Counted from the first letter of the stretch, positions 1 to 8,734 are shown. The stretch: 64,000 nucleotides of DNA from Vibrio ichthyoenteri ATCC 700023 (GCF_000222605.1 NZ_AFWF01000231.1:1-64000), one strand, 5' to 3'. Numbers and translations: made by a program. The notes: generated by a model not told the origin, from the sequence alone.

Positions 1-216
1 AGTGAGAGCGGAATAAAGCCGTTAAAAGACTTTGCTCGAAAGCTTCGCCCTTACCTTCATGGCATTACCGCCTCAGCAATTTATCCGCTGAACACGTCCA
101 CTCTTGAAGGGATAAACAACAAGATAAAGTTAATCAAGCGGATGGGATATGGTTATCGAGATACCGATTACTTCTTCTTAAAGATAAAAGCGGCTTTCCC
201 CGGAAAGCCGCGATGA
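1..216 (+). CDS. ISL3-family transposase, C-terminal part (cut by window edge)
   Basis: The last 71 residues of an ISL3 DDE transposase, open from the first base of the window and ending at TGA 214-216. It carries the family's C-terminal signature around the catalytic glutamate (TLEGINNKIK, then KRMGYGYRD). Against the second copy it has four residue changes, including Ser for Cys before TLEG. Whether the upstream part is intact cannot be seen. The reading frame is clean here, so this copy may be functional. Confidence 0.85.
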   Translation, partial: SESGIKPLKDFARKLRPYLHGITASAIYPLNTSTLEGINNKIKLIKRMGYGYRDTDYFFLKIKAAFPGKPR

Positions 217-219
217 ACC
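1..219 (+). mobile_element. ISL3-family IS, right-end fragment
   Basis: This is the right end of an ISL3-family insertion sequence whose left part lies outside the window. The 219 bases align without gaps to 1296-1514 of the next element with 17 differences by hand count (about 92% identical). It therefore belongs to the same IS type but is not a fresh duplicate. It ends in CCGCGATGAACC, the same terminal inverted repeat as the second copy. Five A residues separate the two elements. Confidence 0.85.
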
Positions 220-236
220 AAAAAGGTTCATCGCGG
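208..236. repeat. IS-IS junction palindrome
   Basis: CCGCGATGAACC (208-219), five A residues (220-224), then GGTTCATCGCGG (225-236). This is a perfect 12-bp inverted repeat formed by the abutting right end of copy 1 and left end of copy 2. The same right-end repeat closes copy 2 at 1503-1514. No 8-bp direct repeat, the duplication usual for ISL3 elements, flanks copy 2: the left flank reads ACCAAAAA and the right TTTTTTAT. Confidence 0.85.
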
Positions 237-256
237 ATAAGCGGGAACTCAAAACA

Positions 257-316
257 AAAACGGTAGTAAGTGATAGAGTTTTATCGCCAAACAAAACCTA
301 CACAAACTACCGTTTT
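257..316 (+). other. Long-range stem over the transposase start region
   Basis: AAAACGGTAGT (257-267) pairs perfectly with ACTACCGTTTT (306-316), with a 38-nt loop. The right arm ends one base before the ATG at 318. In a transcript entering from outside the IS, this stem would fold over the translation start. Stems that block translation from read-through transcripts are known in other IS families; here that role is inference. Confidence 0.55.
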
Positions 317-317
317 C

Positions 318-1511
318 ATGCCGAATCATACTTTCCTATCTTCGTTCTGGGAAGGCTTTCATGTAGCAAAGTCTCATCAGACAGAATCACTTATTACGCT
401 CACCCTGAAACCTAACTCTCTCGCTAGATGTCCTTGTGGACTTCACACTCAAGCAATACATGAGTACCAATGGCGTAACGTGAAAGAAGCAACAATGCTT
501 GGAATACCTGTTGAGTTGCTTGTTCAGACTCGACGAGTTAGGTGCAGTAAATGTGGCATTAAAACAGAGCAGTTATCTTGGCTAGAGCCTTATTCTCGTA
601 TCACTAATCGCTTGCGAAGCTACATCGAACAGCTACTGCCTCTTTTACCCATTAAGCACATCGCACAAATCACTGGTGTTCATTGGCACACAATTAAAGA
701 GATAGATAAGCGTCGACTTCAACAAGTGGTACCGCAAGTTAAGTGGAGCGAATTAAGGCAACTCGTTATGGACGAGTTCGCCATTTTTAAGGGACATCGT
801 TATGCCACTGTCATTGCTGATGCAAAGACTCATCAGGTTATCTGGATAGGGATAGGCCGCAGCCGCAAGGACATTCGACCGTTCTTCGAGCGGTTAGGCG
901 AACATGGTAAAAATATCGAGGCGGTAGCAATGGATATGAATACTGCTTTTGACCTTGAAGTCCAAGAGCACTGCCCAAATGCACGTATCGTTTATGACTT
1001 GTTCCATGTTGTAGCTAAGTTCGGTCGTGAGGTCATAGATAGAGTCCGAGTCGATCAAGCCAATAAGCTAAAGCATGATAAAAAAGCGAGACAATGGGTC
1101 AAGCGTTCTCGTTGGGTATTATTGAAAAATAGAGATAATTTAAACACACAACAGGAGAGCTATCTCACTGAAATATTGAAGATAAATCAGGATTTGATGA
1201 CTACCTATTTGCTGGGTTCGCAATTAAAGGAGCTCTGGCGTTGTGAGTCCGAACTTCAGGCAAAAAACTTATGGAAGGTGTGGTGGGAGCAAGTGAATGA
1301 GAGTGGGATAAAGCCGTTAAAAGAGTTTGCTAGAAAGCTTCTTCCTTACCTTCATGGTATTACTGCCTCAGCCATTTATCCGTTGAATACGTGCACCCTT
1401 GAAGGGATAAACAACAAAATAAAGTTAATCAAGCGGATGGGGTATGGTTATCGAGATACCGATTACTTTTTCTTAAAGATAAAAGCGGCTTTCCCCGGAA
1501 AGCCGCGATGA
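318..1511 (+). CDS. tnpA: ISL3-family transposase
   Basis: DDE transposase of 397 residues that would catalyse movement of the surrounding IS. The N-terminal third has a zinc-binding pair of cysteine clusters (CPCG near residue 38 and CSKCG near 76). The catalytic acidic triad is probably D152 (VMDEF), D206 (AMDMN) and E362 (TLEGINNKIK), the ISL3 signature blocks. I chose ATG 318; a GTG at 270 would add 16 residues encoded by the IS terminal region and its hairpin. No good Shine-Dalgarno is visible for either. A perfect 10-bp hairpin (1485-1506) overlaps the stop codon. The frame is intact, so the element may be active. Confidence 0.9.
   Translation: MPNHTFLSSFWEGFHVAKSHQTESLITLTLKPNSLARCPCGLHTQAIHEYQWRNVKEATMLGIPVELLVQTRRVRCSKCGIKTEQLSWLEPYSRITNRLRSYIEQLLPLLPIKHIAQITGVHWHTIKEIDKRRLQQVVPQVKWSELRQLVMDEFAIFKGHRYATVIADAKTHQVIWIGIGRSRKDIRPFFERLGEHGKNIEAVAMDMNTAFDLEVQEHCPNARIVYDLFHVVAKFGREVIDRVRVDQANKLKHDKKARQWVKRSRWVLLKNRDNLNTQQESYLTEILKINQDLMTTYLLGSQLKELWRCESELQAKNLWKVWWEQVNESGIKPLKEFARKLLPYLHGITASAIYPLNTCTLEGINNKIKLIKRMGYGYRDTDYFFLKIKAAFPGKPR
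1485..1506 (+). terminator. Hairpin at the transposase stop codon
   Basis: GCGGCTTTCC, two C, GGAAAGCCGC: a 10-bp perfect stem just before the stop codon and IS end, followed after 8 nt by six T. The same hairpin is in copy 1 (189-210). It may end transcription or protect the transcript. The U-run is displaced from the stem, so termination is uncertain. Confidence 0.4.
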
Positions 1512-1558
1512 ACCTTTTTTATGCGTGATAATTGTGATTAACACATCAAAGTGAAAGG

Positions 1559-1684
1559 TTAATCAAAATCACCGTGAGCCTTGCGATTTAAATCGTCCGC
1601 AATCGAGGTCACGCCTTCTTCAAAGGTGGCGCAACCAGAGAGCGCAAGCAGGGTGAAAATAATGCTTAAGTATTTTTTCATCAT
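1559..1684 (-). CDS. Small lipoprotein, 41 residues, downstream of nadC
   Basis: A 41-residue protein beginning MMKKYLSIIF and followed by a classic lipobox, LALSGC, with the acceptor Cys at residue 18. The mature part would be only about 24 residues, ending in GDFD. Such a protein would be exported, lipidated and anchored in a membrane. AAGG lies about 8 nt upstream of the start codon. The gene starts 22 nt after the nadC stop on the same strand, so it is probably co-transcribed with nadC. The transposase of the IS ends 47 nt beyond its stop, on the opposite strand. I do not recognise a named family, and the function is unknown. Confidence 0.7.
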   Translation of the reverse strand: MMKKYLSIIFTLLALSGCATFEEGVTSIADDLNRKAHGDFD

Positions 1685-1706
1685 TAACGGCCTTGGTGAA
1701 AACGTT

Positions 1707-2660
<954 letters not shown>

Positions 2661-2717
2661 TTAATCTCGCATTTCAGTTAAAATTGGCGCCAGTTATGGA
2701 AAATGAGAAATAGCCAA

Positions 2718-3260
2718 ATGATTGATCCGCAAGGTTGGTACCAAGCTGCACGTCATGTGCCATCCCCGTTTTTTGACCAACGTAGTGATAGCGATGATAT
2801 ATCCCTACTGGTGATTCATAATATTAGTTTGCCACCGGGTCAGTTTGGCGGGCCTTATATTGAGCAATTTTTTCTCGGCACATTAGATGCCAATGAGCAT
2901 CCCTTTTTCCAAGTGATCCACAAAATGGGGGTATCGGCACACTGCTTGATCCGTCGCGATGGCGAAGTAGTGCAGTTTGTTTCGTTTCGCGATAGAGCGT
3001 GGCATGCGGGTGCTTCGAGTTTTGCTGGTCGTGAGCGTTGCAATGATTACTCGATTGGTATTGAGATGGAAGGCAGTGATTATGTCGCTTACACCGATGA
3101 GCAATATCAAGCGCTCACCAAGCTTAGTTTGCAGTTAATGCAGCACTATCCTCAAATCACGCTGCCACGTATTACCGGTCATCAATACATCGCCCCTTTG
3201 CGTAAAACCGATCCGGGATTGGTATTTGACTGGCTGAGATACAGAGAGGCATTACGCTGA
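2718..3260 (+). CDS. ampD: 1,6-anhydro-N-acetylmuramyl-L-alanine amidase AmpD
   Basis: Cytoplasmic zinc amidase that removes the peptide from 1,6-anhydro-MurNAc-peptides during cell-wall recycling, which also limits beta-lactamase induction in species with AmpR. Amidase_2 fold; zinc ligands are visible as His34 (VIHNIS), His in TGHQYIAP, and Asp in KTDPG, with the catalytic Lys next to it. I start at ATG 2718 (180 residues), because this puts the first ligand at position 34 as in the E. coli protein and GAGA lies 9 nt upstream. ATG 2703 would add five residues. The gene diverges from nadC across about 120 bp. Confidence 0.93.
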   Translation: MIDPQGWYQAARHVPSPFFDQRSDSDDISLLVIHNISLPPGQFGGPYIEQFFLGTLDANEHPFFQVIHKMGVSAHCLIRRDGEVVQFVSFRDRAWHAGASSFAGRERCNDYSIGIEMEGSDYVAYTDEQYQALTKLSLQLMQHYPQITLPRITGHQYIAPLRKTDPGLVFDWLRYREALR

Positions 3261-3333
3261 GAAGCGAGAACATTGCGTTCGAGAGGTGACCGTGTGCGCC
3301 TCTCGATTCTTAAATCTCGCCTCTCTCTTGTTC

Positions 3334-3858
3334 TTAAAGTGTGGCTTGATATTCGGTCAGAACTTGTTCGACCCAAGTGGCGATGCGCTTATCACTTAAC
3401 TCGTATTGAGAGTCCTCATCAAGCGCTAAGCCAACAAACATGCTGCCATCTTCGGTTAGCGCTTTCGAGGCTTCAAATTGGTACTGCTCGTCGTTTGGCC
3501 AGTAACCGACAATGGTTGCGCCAGCTTGCTTGACTTGATCGTACAATAAGCCCATGGCATCTAAATACCATTCGCCATAACCTTCTTGGTCCCCAAGGCC
3601 AAACAGTGCGACGGTTTTACCTTGTAATGGTTGGCTCTCAATACTGTCCCAGATCGCCAGCCAATCTTCTTGAATCTCACCAAAATCCCAAGTGGAGATA
3701 CCGAGGATTAATAAGTCGTAATCTGCCATTGTCGAAAGTGGAGACTCTTTGACGTTGTGAATATCCACCAAGTCATCACCCATGATGGCGCGCATTTTTT
3801 CTGCTGCCATTTCGGTGTAGCAGGTGGTTGAACCGTAAAATAGACCGATTTTCATCAT
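3334..3858 (-). CDS. fldB: Flavodoxin 2 (FldB)
   Basis: Short-chain electron carrier binding FMN, 174 residues. The phosphate-binding loop [11 protein letters not shown] is at residues 9-19, and the flavin-stacking loops [13 protein letters not shown] and [10 protein letters not shown] are both present. The [10 protein letters not shown] signature and position beside xerD-dsbC-recJ match E. coli fldB rather than fldA. It is transcribed away from xerD and converges on ampD. Between the two stop codons a weak 7-bp inverted repeat (3280-3305) has no U-run. Confidence 0.92.
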   Translation of the reverse strand: MMKIGLFYGSTTCYTEMAAEKMRAIMGDDLVDIHNVKESPLSTMADYDLLILGISTWDFGEIQEDWLAIWDSIESQPLQGKTVALFGLGDQEGYGEWYLDAMGLLYDQVKQAGATIVGYWPNDEQYQFEASKALTEDGSMFVGLALDEDSQYELSDKRIATWVEQVLTEYQATL

Positions 3859-4012
3859 CGTGTATCTTTCTTAATGGAGTGTTAGCGAATTCTACCCACA
3901 AAATGCTCTGCTTTGCAGCGAATATCCACCATCAATTGGATTTTTTATGGCTTTGTCTGCTGTATGCATTTACAGTAAAGAGAAATGTGGAGTTAAAAAT
4001 TAGAGAGTGGTT

Positions 4013-4921
4013 GTGTCTGAAATAATGTCACTGGATCAAGGGGTTGTAGAGCAGTTTCTTGATGCCATGTGGATGGAGCGAGGGTTATCTGAAAACACCT
4101 TGTCGTCATATCGCACTGATTTATTTAAGCTGCTTGGGTGGATGAAAACGCACAACTATCGTCTTGATTTCATTAGTTTGTCAGGATTGCAGGAGTATCA
4201 ATCTTGGTTAGCTGATCAAGATTATAAACAAACTTCACGCGCGAGAATGCTGTCGGCGATTCGCCGTTTATTTCAATATCTGCACCGTGAAAAAATTCGT
4301 GCTGATGACCCGAGCGCCTTGTTGGTGAGTCCTAAGTTACCCAAGCGGCTACCGAAAGACCTCAGTGAAGCTCAAGTGGACGCCTTACTGAATGCGCCCG
4401 ATCCTAATGATGCGATTGAATTGCGTGATAAAGCGATGCTGGAGTTGCTGTATGCAACGGGGTTGCGTGTCACTGAGTTGGTCAGTTTGACAATGGAAAA
4501 TATCAGCTTGCGTCAAGGAGTCGTGCGAGTAACCGGTAAGGGCGGTAAAGAGCGCTTGGTTCCAATGGGAGAAAATGCCGTCGATTGGATTGAAACTTTT
4601 CTTCAACAAGGGCGGTCTGAGTTACTTGGGGAGAAAACATCCGATGTGGTTTTTCCTAGTAAACGAGCAAGACAAATGACCCGTCAGACCTTTTGGCATC
4701 GTATTAAGCACTACGCGGTGTTGGCGGGCATTGATACGGAATTGCTGTCTCCGCACGTATTGCGCCATGCATTCGCTACCCACTTGTTAAACTACGGTGC
4801 GGACCTACGTGTGGTGCAGATGTTGCTTGGGCATAGTGACTTGTCGACCACACAAATCTATACTCATGTCGCAACAGAGCGATTGAAACAGCTTCATAGT
4901 GAACATCACCCAAGGGCTTAG
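4013..4921 (+). CDS. xerD: Site-specific tyrosine recombinase XerD
   Basis: Acts with XerC at chromosomal dif sites under FtsK control to resolve dimers; filamentous phages such as CTX also use it in vibrios. The N-terminal SAM-like DNA-binding domain covers about residues 10-95 and the catalytic domain 115-295. The catalytic set R152, H248, R251, H274 and Y283 is complete, each offset by four from E. coli XerD. I chose GTG 4013 (302 residues), because GAGAG lies about 7 nt upstream. GTG 4007 and ATG 4025 are alternatives. It begins the xerD-dsbC-recJ run; dsbC follows after 35 bp. Confidence 0.95.
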   Translation: MSEIMSLDQGVVEQFLDAMWMERGLSENTLSSYRTDLFKLLGWMKTHNYRLDFISLSGLQEYQSWLADQDYKQTSRARMLSAIRRLFQYLHREKIRADDPSALLVSPKLPKRLPKDLSEAQVDALLNAPDPNDAIELRDKAMLELLYATGLRVTELVSLTMENISLRQGVVRVTGKGGKERLVPMGENAVDWIETFLQQGRSELLGEKTSDVVFPSKRARQMTRQTFWHRIKHYAVLAGIDTELLSPHVLRHAFATHLLNYGADLRVVQMLLGHSDLSTTQIYTHVATERLKQLHSEHHPRA

Positions 4922-4956
4922 CTCTTGCGTTAGAGATTTTATTTAAGGTGAATTGA

Positions 4957-5703
4957 ATGAGCGTATTACGCCGAATGACATTACTTGCGTTGCCTTTTTT
5001 TGCAGCGACTGCTTTTGCTAACGTAAGTGGCGATACACAAATTAATAAAGCGGAGCTTGCTGAGCGCTTTGCAAAACTGGGTTTGCAGGTGACTGATATT
5101 GTGCCTGCCGATATTAAAGGCTTGGTTGAAATACAAACCAACGGTGGCGTTTTATTTGCTTCACCAGATGGCGAGTATTTTATTGCCGGTTCGCTATACC
5201 AGTTGGATGACAAAGGTGGTTATCAAGATGTCATTGCTCAGCGCCAAGCGCCAATCAATGCCGCTAAAATCGAAGCAATGAAAGATTCAGTGATTGAGTT
5301 TAAAGCCGACAATGAAAAATACGTAGTGACGATATTTACCGATATTACCTGTGGCTACTGCGTTAAACTGCATCGTGAACTGCAAGACTACAATGATTTA
5401 GGCATTACTGTTCGCTACATGGCATTCCCACGTCAAGGTCCTGTGGGTGATGTCGCGGATCAAATGGCATCCATCTGGTGTGCTGAAGATCCACAAACCG
5501 CCATGCACGACGGTAAAGTAAATCGCAAATTCCCAGCGAAAGGTGCTGACTTCGCACAATGCCAAGAAACGATTCAAAAGCACTACATGCTAGGCCGTGA
5601 GTTAGGCATTAGCGGTACACCAGCCATCTTCTTGCCGAATGGTGAAATGGTTGGTGGTTATGTTCCAGCAGAGAAATTGCTGCAACGCTTAGAACAAAAA
5701 TAA
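4957..5703 (+). CDS. dsbC: Thiol:disulfide interchange protein DsbC
   Basis: Periplasmic disulfide isomerase, kept reduced by DsbD, that reshuffles wrong disulfides in exported proteins. A signal peptide (about residues 1-21, cleaved near AFA) is followed by an N-terminal dimerisation domain and a C-terminal thioredoxin domain with the CGYC active site at C132-C135. A second cysteine pair (WCAED and AQCQE) matches the structural disulfide of DsbC, and the cis-proline loop reads SGTPAIF. At 248 residues it is slightly longer than the E. coli precursor. A strong hairpin lies directly after it. Confidence 0.95.
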   Translation: MSVLRRMTLLALPFFAATAFANVSGDTQINKAELAERFAKLGLQVTDIVPADIKGLVEIQTNGGVLFASPDGEYFIAGSLYQLDDKGGYQDVIAQRQAPINAAKIEAMKDSVIEFKADNEKYVVTIFTDITCGYCVKLHRELQDYNDLGITVRYMAFPRQGPVGDVADQMASIWCAEDPQTAMHDGKVNRKFPAKGADFAQCQETIQKHYMLGRELGISGTPAIFLPNGEMVGGYVPAEKLLQRLEQK

Positions 5704-5711
5704 CAACAAGG

Positions 5712-5742
5712 AAGTAGGCTCAATCGAGCCTACTTTTATTTT
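5712..5742 (+). terminator. Hairpin abutting the recJ start codon
   Basis: AAGTAGGCTC (5712-5721), AATC loop, GAGCCTACTT (5726-5735), then TTATTTT and the recJ ATG at 5743. It looks like an intrinsic terminator for dsbC, but its U-rich tail is the recJ leader. Either transcription is attenuated before recJ, or recJ is translated from a leader lacking a Shine-Dalgarno. Confidence 0.65.
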
Positions 5743-7485
5743 ATGATGATAGAAATTCAACGTCGTCCTGAAGTCGACCTCTCACTCCTTCCTGATTCGA
5801 TTGAACCTCTTTTACGCCGCATCTATCTGAGTCGTGGTATTCGCTCGGTTCAACAGCTAGAAAATGGTGTGCGCGGGCTTCATTCGTATCAAAAACTGCA
5901 TGGTATTCAACTTGCGGTGGAGTTGTTGTTTGAAGCGATCAAAACCAATCAACGCATTATTGTGGTGGGAGATTTTGACGCTGATGGCGCGACCAGCTCG
6001 GCACTGTCTGTATTGGCACTGCGCATGCTTGGCAGTAGCAATGTTGACTACTTAGTACCAAACCGCTTTGAGGATGGCTATGGCCTAAGCCCAGAAGTCG
6101 TCGATCAAGCAATCGCGATTGGTGCGCAAGTGATCATGACCGTCGACAATGGTGTGTCATCGATTGAAGGGGTGCGTTACGCCAAAGAACAAGGCTTGCA
6201 GGTGCTGGTGACCGATCACCATTTACCTGGCTCGGAGCTGCCGATCGCAGATGCAATGGTGAACCCCAATTTACAAGAGTGTGCGTTTCCATCCAAATCT
6301 TTAGCCGGTGTTGGCGTTGCATTTTACTTAATGATGGCGCTGTGTGTTCATATGCGCACCAGCGGTTGGTTCCAGCAACAAGGAGTCAGCGAGCCTAAGT
6401 TGATGGAACTGATTGATTTAGTGGCGCTAGGTACCGTTGCTGATGTGGTTCCTTTGGATGAGAATAATCGCATCCTCGTTCACCAAGGTTTACAACGTAT
6501 CCGCGCTGGCCATGCTCGTCCTGGTATTCAAGCTTTGATTGAAGTGGCTAAGCGCGATGCTAGTCGCTTAGTGGCTTCTGACTTTGGTTTTGCCTTAGGC
6601 CCACGCATTAATGCAGCCGGTCGCTTGGATGATATGTCTTTCGGCGTTGAGTTGCTGCTAAGCAATAATATCCATGCCGCCCGTCGCATGGCGAGTGAAC
6701 TCGATGGCCTTAACCAAACACGCAAAGAGATTGAAGAAGGCATGAAACAAGAAGCGATGGCTTTTTGTGAGCGCTTACAATTTGGTGAAAATGCGGAATT
6801 ACCTTTTGGCCTAGTGCTGTTCCAACGTGATTGGCATCAAGGTGTGATTGGTATTTTGGCCTCTCGTATCAAAGAGAAATTCCATCGTCCGGTGATCGCG
6901 TTTGCTGATGGTGGCGATGGCCTGATTAAAGGTTCATGTCGTTCGATTCCTGGTTTGCATATGCGCGATGTCTTGGATCGCATTGATACACAAAACCCAG
7001 GCTTGATTCTTAAGTTTGGTGGCCATGCGATGGCTGCGGGTTTATCGATTGAAGAAAAAAACTTTGAGCGCTTTGCTGCTTTGTATGATCAATCGGTGAA
7101 GGAAGAGCTTGATGAAGCCGCATTGAAAGGCATTGTGCTCTCGGATGGAGAGTTAAAGCCGGAAGAGTTTTCAATGCATGTGGCACAAATGCTGCGCGGC
7201 GGAGGCCCTTGGGGACAAGCTTTCCCTGAACCTATTTTTGATGGTGAATTTAAAGTATTGCATCAGAAACTGGTGGGTGAGAAGCATCTTAAATTGATGT
7301 TGGAACCTTTGTTTAAAGGCCATCCAACCAATATTATGATTGATGGTATCGCTTTTAATGTCGATTTACGTCGTTGGCCTGATGCGTCAGTAAAAACAGT
7401 GCGTTTAGCTTATAAGCTGGATATTAACGAGTTCCGTGGTAATCAGTCTCTGCAATTGATGATTGATCATCTTGAAGCCAAATAG
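5743..7485 (+). CDS. recJ: Single-stranded-DNA-specific exonuclease RecJ
   Basis: 5'-3' exonuclease on single-stranded DNA, used in RecF-pathway recombination, mismatch repair and replication-fork processing. It is a DHH-family phosphoesterase of 580 residues, close to the E. coli length. Motif I GDFDADGATS has its key Asp at about residue 77, motif III DHH is at 158-160, and the C-terminal DHHA1 region has KFGGHAMAAGLS. Alignment from memory with E. coli RecJ is continuous. The start (ATGATG) sits 7 nt after the hairpin at 5712-5735, with no Shine-Dalgarno between them. No prfB follows, unlike in E. coli. Confidence 0.95.
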   Translation: MMIEIQRRPEVDLSLLPDSIEPLLRRIYLSRGIRSVQQLENGVRGLHSYQKLHGIQLAVELLFEAIKTNQRIIVVGDFDADGATSSALSVLALRMLGSSNVDYLVPNRFEDGYGLSPEVVDQAIAIGAQVIMTVDNGVSSIEGVRYAKEQGLQVLVTDHHLPGSELPIADAMVNPNLQECAFPSKSLAGVGVAFYLMMALCVHMRTSGWFQQQGVSEPKLMELIDLVALGTVADVVPLDENNRILVHQGLQRIRAGHARPGIQALIEVAKRDASRLVASDFGFALGPRINAAGRLDDMSFGVELLLSNNIHAARRMASELDGLNQTRKEIEEGMKQEAMAFCERLQFGENAELPFGLVLFQRDWHQGVIGILASRIKEKFHRPVIAFADGGDGLIKGSCRSIPGLHMRDVLDRIDTQNPGLILKFGGHAMAAGLSIEEKNFERFAALYDQSVKEELDEAALKGIVLSDGELKPEEFSMHVAQMLRGGGPWGQAFPEPIFDGEFKVLHQKLVGEKHLKLMLEPLFKGHPTNIMIDGIAFNVDLRRWPDASVKTVRLAYKLDINEFRGNQSLQLMIDHLEAK

Positions 7486-7758
7486 CGATCTGTTCATTTA
7501 GAGTTCGCCTATCAAGTGCAAGCGACGCCAACCTCTCAGCTGATGTCGCTCATTTCCTTCGTTTTCTTATTCCTCTTGCTCCTTTTGCCTTTTGGTCGTT
7601 GTGCAATTTGTGCGGTGATTAAATACATTCCGTTCACGCGATGATGAGCAAAAAACATCAAATAAAAACGATTTCTCACATTCATTCATACTTCTTTAAA
7701 ACTAACCAATTATAGTGTGACCGCTAGCACGCTTTTCACCCAGTTGTTCATCTTTTGT

Positions 7759-7775
7759 AATTGGCATGACCAATT
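7759..7775. promoter_or_regulatory. PdhR operator 1 (distal)
   Basis: AATTGGCATGACCAATT: both arms match the E. coli PdhR consensus AATTGGTnnnACCAATT except one T-to-C change. It lies about 108 bp upstream of the likely -10 element, so it could support a repression loop with the proximal site or control another promoter. Confidence 0.8.
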
Positions 7776-7847
7776 ACATCAGCGTTTCATGTAAATGATG
7801 TTAATGGTTAGTTGCTGGTGGCTTGGTTTTATGATTTGGGTCAATTT

Positions 7848-7876
7848 TTGGCTGGAATTTGCGTTTTTTATATGTT
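7848..7876 (+). promoter_or_regulatory. Likely sigma70 promoter of pdhR-aceEF
   Basis: TTGGCT (7848-7853), 17-bp spacer, TATGTT (7871-7876). Transcription would start near 7883, putting the proximal PdhR operator at about +12 to +28, the same arrangement as in E. coli. The -10 element is poor, so the assignment rests mainly on spacing and context. Confidence 0.5.
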
Positions 7877-7893
7877 AATTTCTTCCCACATTA

Positions 7894-7910
7894 AATTGGT
7901 ATGACCAATT
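7894..7910. promoter_or_regulatory. PdhR operator 2 (proximal)
   Basis: AATTGGTATGACCAATT, a perfect consensus PdhR palindrome 28 bp before the pdhR start codon. Autorepression of pdhR-aceEF, relieved by pyruvate, is established for E. coli and is expected here. Confidence 0.9.
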
Positions 7911-7938
7911 AACTGCAAAGAGTAAAGAATCGTAATTT

Positions 7939-8703
7939 ATGGCTTATCAAAGGATTCGTCAGCCAAAGCTCTCTGATGTGATTGAACAAGAGCTCGAAAG
8001 GTTGATAGTTGAAGGAACATTGTCTCCGGGGCAGCAGTTGCCACCAGAGCGCGAACTGGCGAAACAGTTCGATGTTTCTCGTCCTTCGATTCGTGAAGCG
8101 ATTCAGCGTTTGGAAGCGAAACGTCTTCTTACTCGCAGACAAGGTGGTGGCACCTTTGTTAGCGAGAATATTTGGAAAGGCTTTTCTGATCCTCTGCTAA
8201 ATTTATTGTCGAGTCATTCTGAAACTCAACTTGATTTACTGGAGTCGCGCCATGCGATGGAAGGTATATCAGCTTACTTTGCAGCATTGCGTGGTACTGA
8301 TGAAGATTTTGCTCGTATTCAAGCATCGTTAGAAGAGATTGGGGCACAACAAGAGCAGCAAGATGTAGCCGGCGAAGCCGCTGCCGTAATGCAGTTCTTG
8401 ATTGCGCTGACCGAAGCGGCACATAACGTTGTGCTATTGCATATTGTGCGTAGCCTAGCGCCGTTGCTTGAGCAAAATATTTTACAAAATTTAAAATTGC
8501 TTCACCGCCGACAAGAAGTGGTGGAGAAAGTAAGTAAGCACCGAGCCAACATTGTGGATGCGATTGTTTCTGGTCAGCCAGAAAAGGCGCGTGAAATGTC
8601 ACATTCTCATTTGGCTTATATCGAAGAAATATTGTTGGATTTGACTCGCGAAGAGTCTCGACGTGAGCGCTCTCTACGTCGAATTCAGCAGGGTAACGAA
8701 TAA
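7939..8703 (+). CDS. pdhR: Pyruvate dehydrogenase complex repressor PdhR
   Basis: GntR-type repressor of the FadR subfamily, 254 residues. It binds AATTGG-type palindromes and releases them when pyruvate accumulates. The N-terminal winged helix-turn-helix (about residues 10-75, with [20 protein letters not shown]) is nearly identical to E. coli PdhR. An all-helical FCD ligand-binding domain follows (about 95-225) with [11 protein letters not shown] and metal-type histidines. The C terminus [11 protein letters not shown] is also conserved. Two operators lie upstream. aceE follows after 31 bp in the same direction. Confidence 0.96.
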   Translation: MAYQRIRQPKLSDVIEQELERLIVEGTLSPGQQLPPERELAKQFDVSRPSIREAIQRLEAKRLLTRRQGGGTFVSENIWKGFSDPLLNLLSSHSETQLDLLESRHAMEGISAYFAALRGTDEDFARIQASLEEIGAQQEQQDVAGEAAAVMQFLIALTEAAHNVVLLHIVRSLAPLLEQNILQNLKLLHRRQEVVEKVSKHRANIVDAIVSGQPEKAREMSHSHLAYIEEILLDLTREESRRERSLRRIQQGNE

Positions 8704-8734
8704 GTAGATCCAACCAACAGAAGGATAGATCGGC

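Larger units (their letters stand above)
225..1514 (+). mobile_element. Complete ISL3-family insertion sequence (about 1.29 kb)
   Basis: One full-length element with 12-bp perfect terminal inverted repeats (225-236 and 1503-1514; GGTTCATCGCGG at the left end). One transposase gene fills nearly all of it. The repeats could be read as longer, because A5 precedes the left end and T6 follows the right end, but copy 1 is not followed by T residues, so I place the ends at the GGTTC/GAACC boundary. It lies head to tail behind a diverged copy and immediately downstream of the nadC-lipoprotein operon. No target duplication is visible. Confidence 0.85.
7486..7938. other. Long recJ-pdhR intergenic region
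   Basis: About 450 bp without a credible gene. It holds two 17-bp PdhR operator palindromes, centres 135 bp apart, and a likely promoter between them. A TGTGA...GCACG element near 7713 resembles a weak CRP half-palindrome; I do not call it. No convincing recJ terminator was seen. Confidence 0.7.

Noticed and set aside
270-317. GTG start of the transposase at 270
   Set aside because: It would encode IS-end and hairpin sequence; ATG 318 better fits the family length. Not fully settled.
3280-3305. Inverted repeat CGAGAGG...CCTCTCG between ampD and fldB
   Set aside because: The stem is 7 bp with a 12-nt loop and no U-run; not convincing as a terminator.
7710-7731. CRP-like TGTGA...GCACG element upstream of pdhR
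   Set aside because: Only one half-site is good; too weak to call without a matrix scan.
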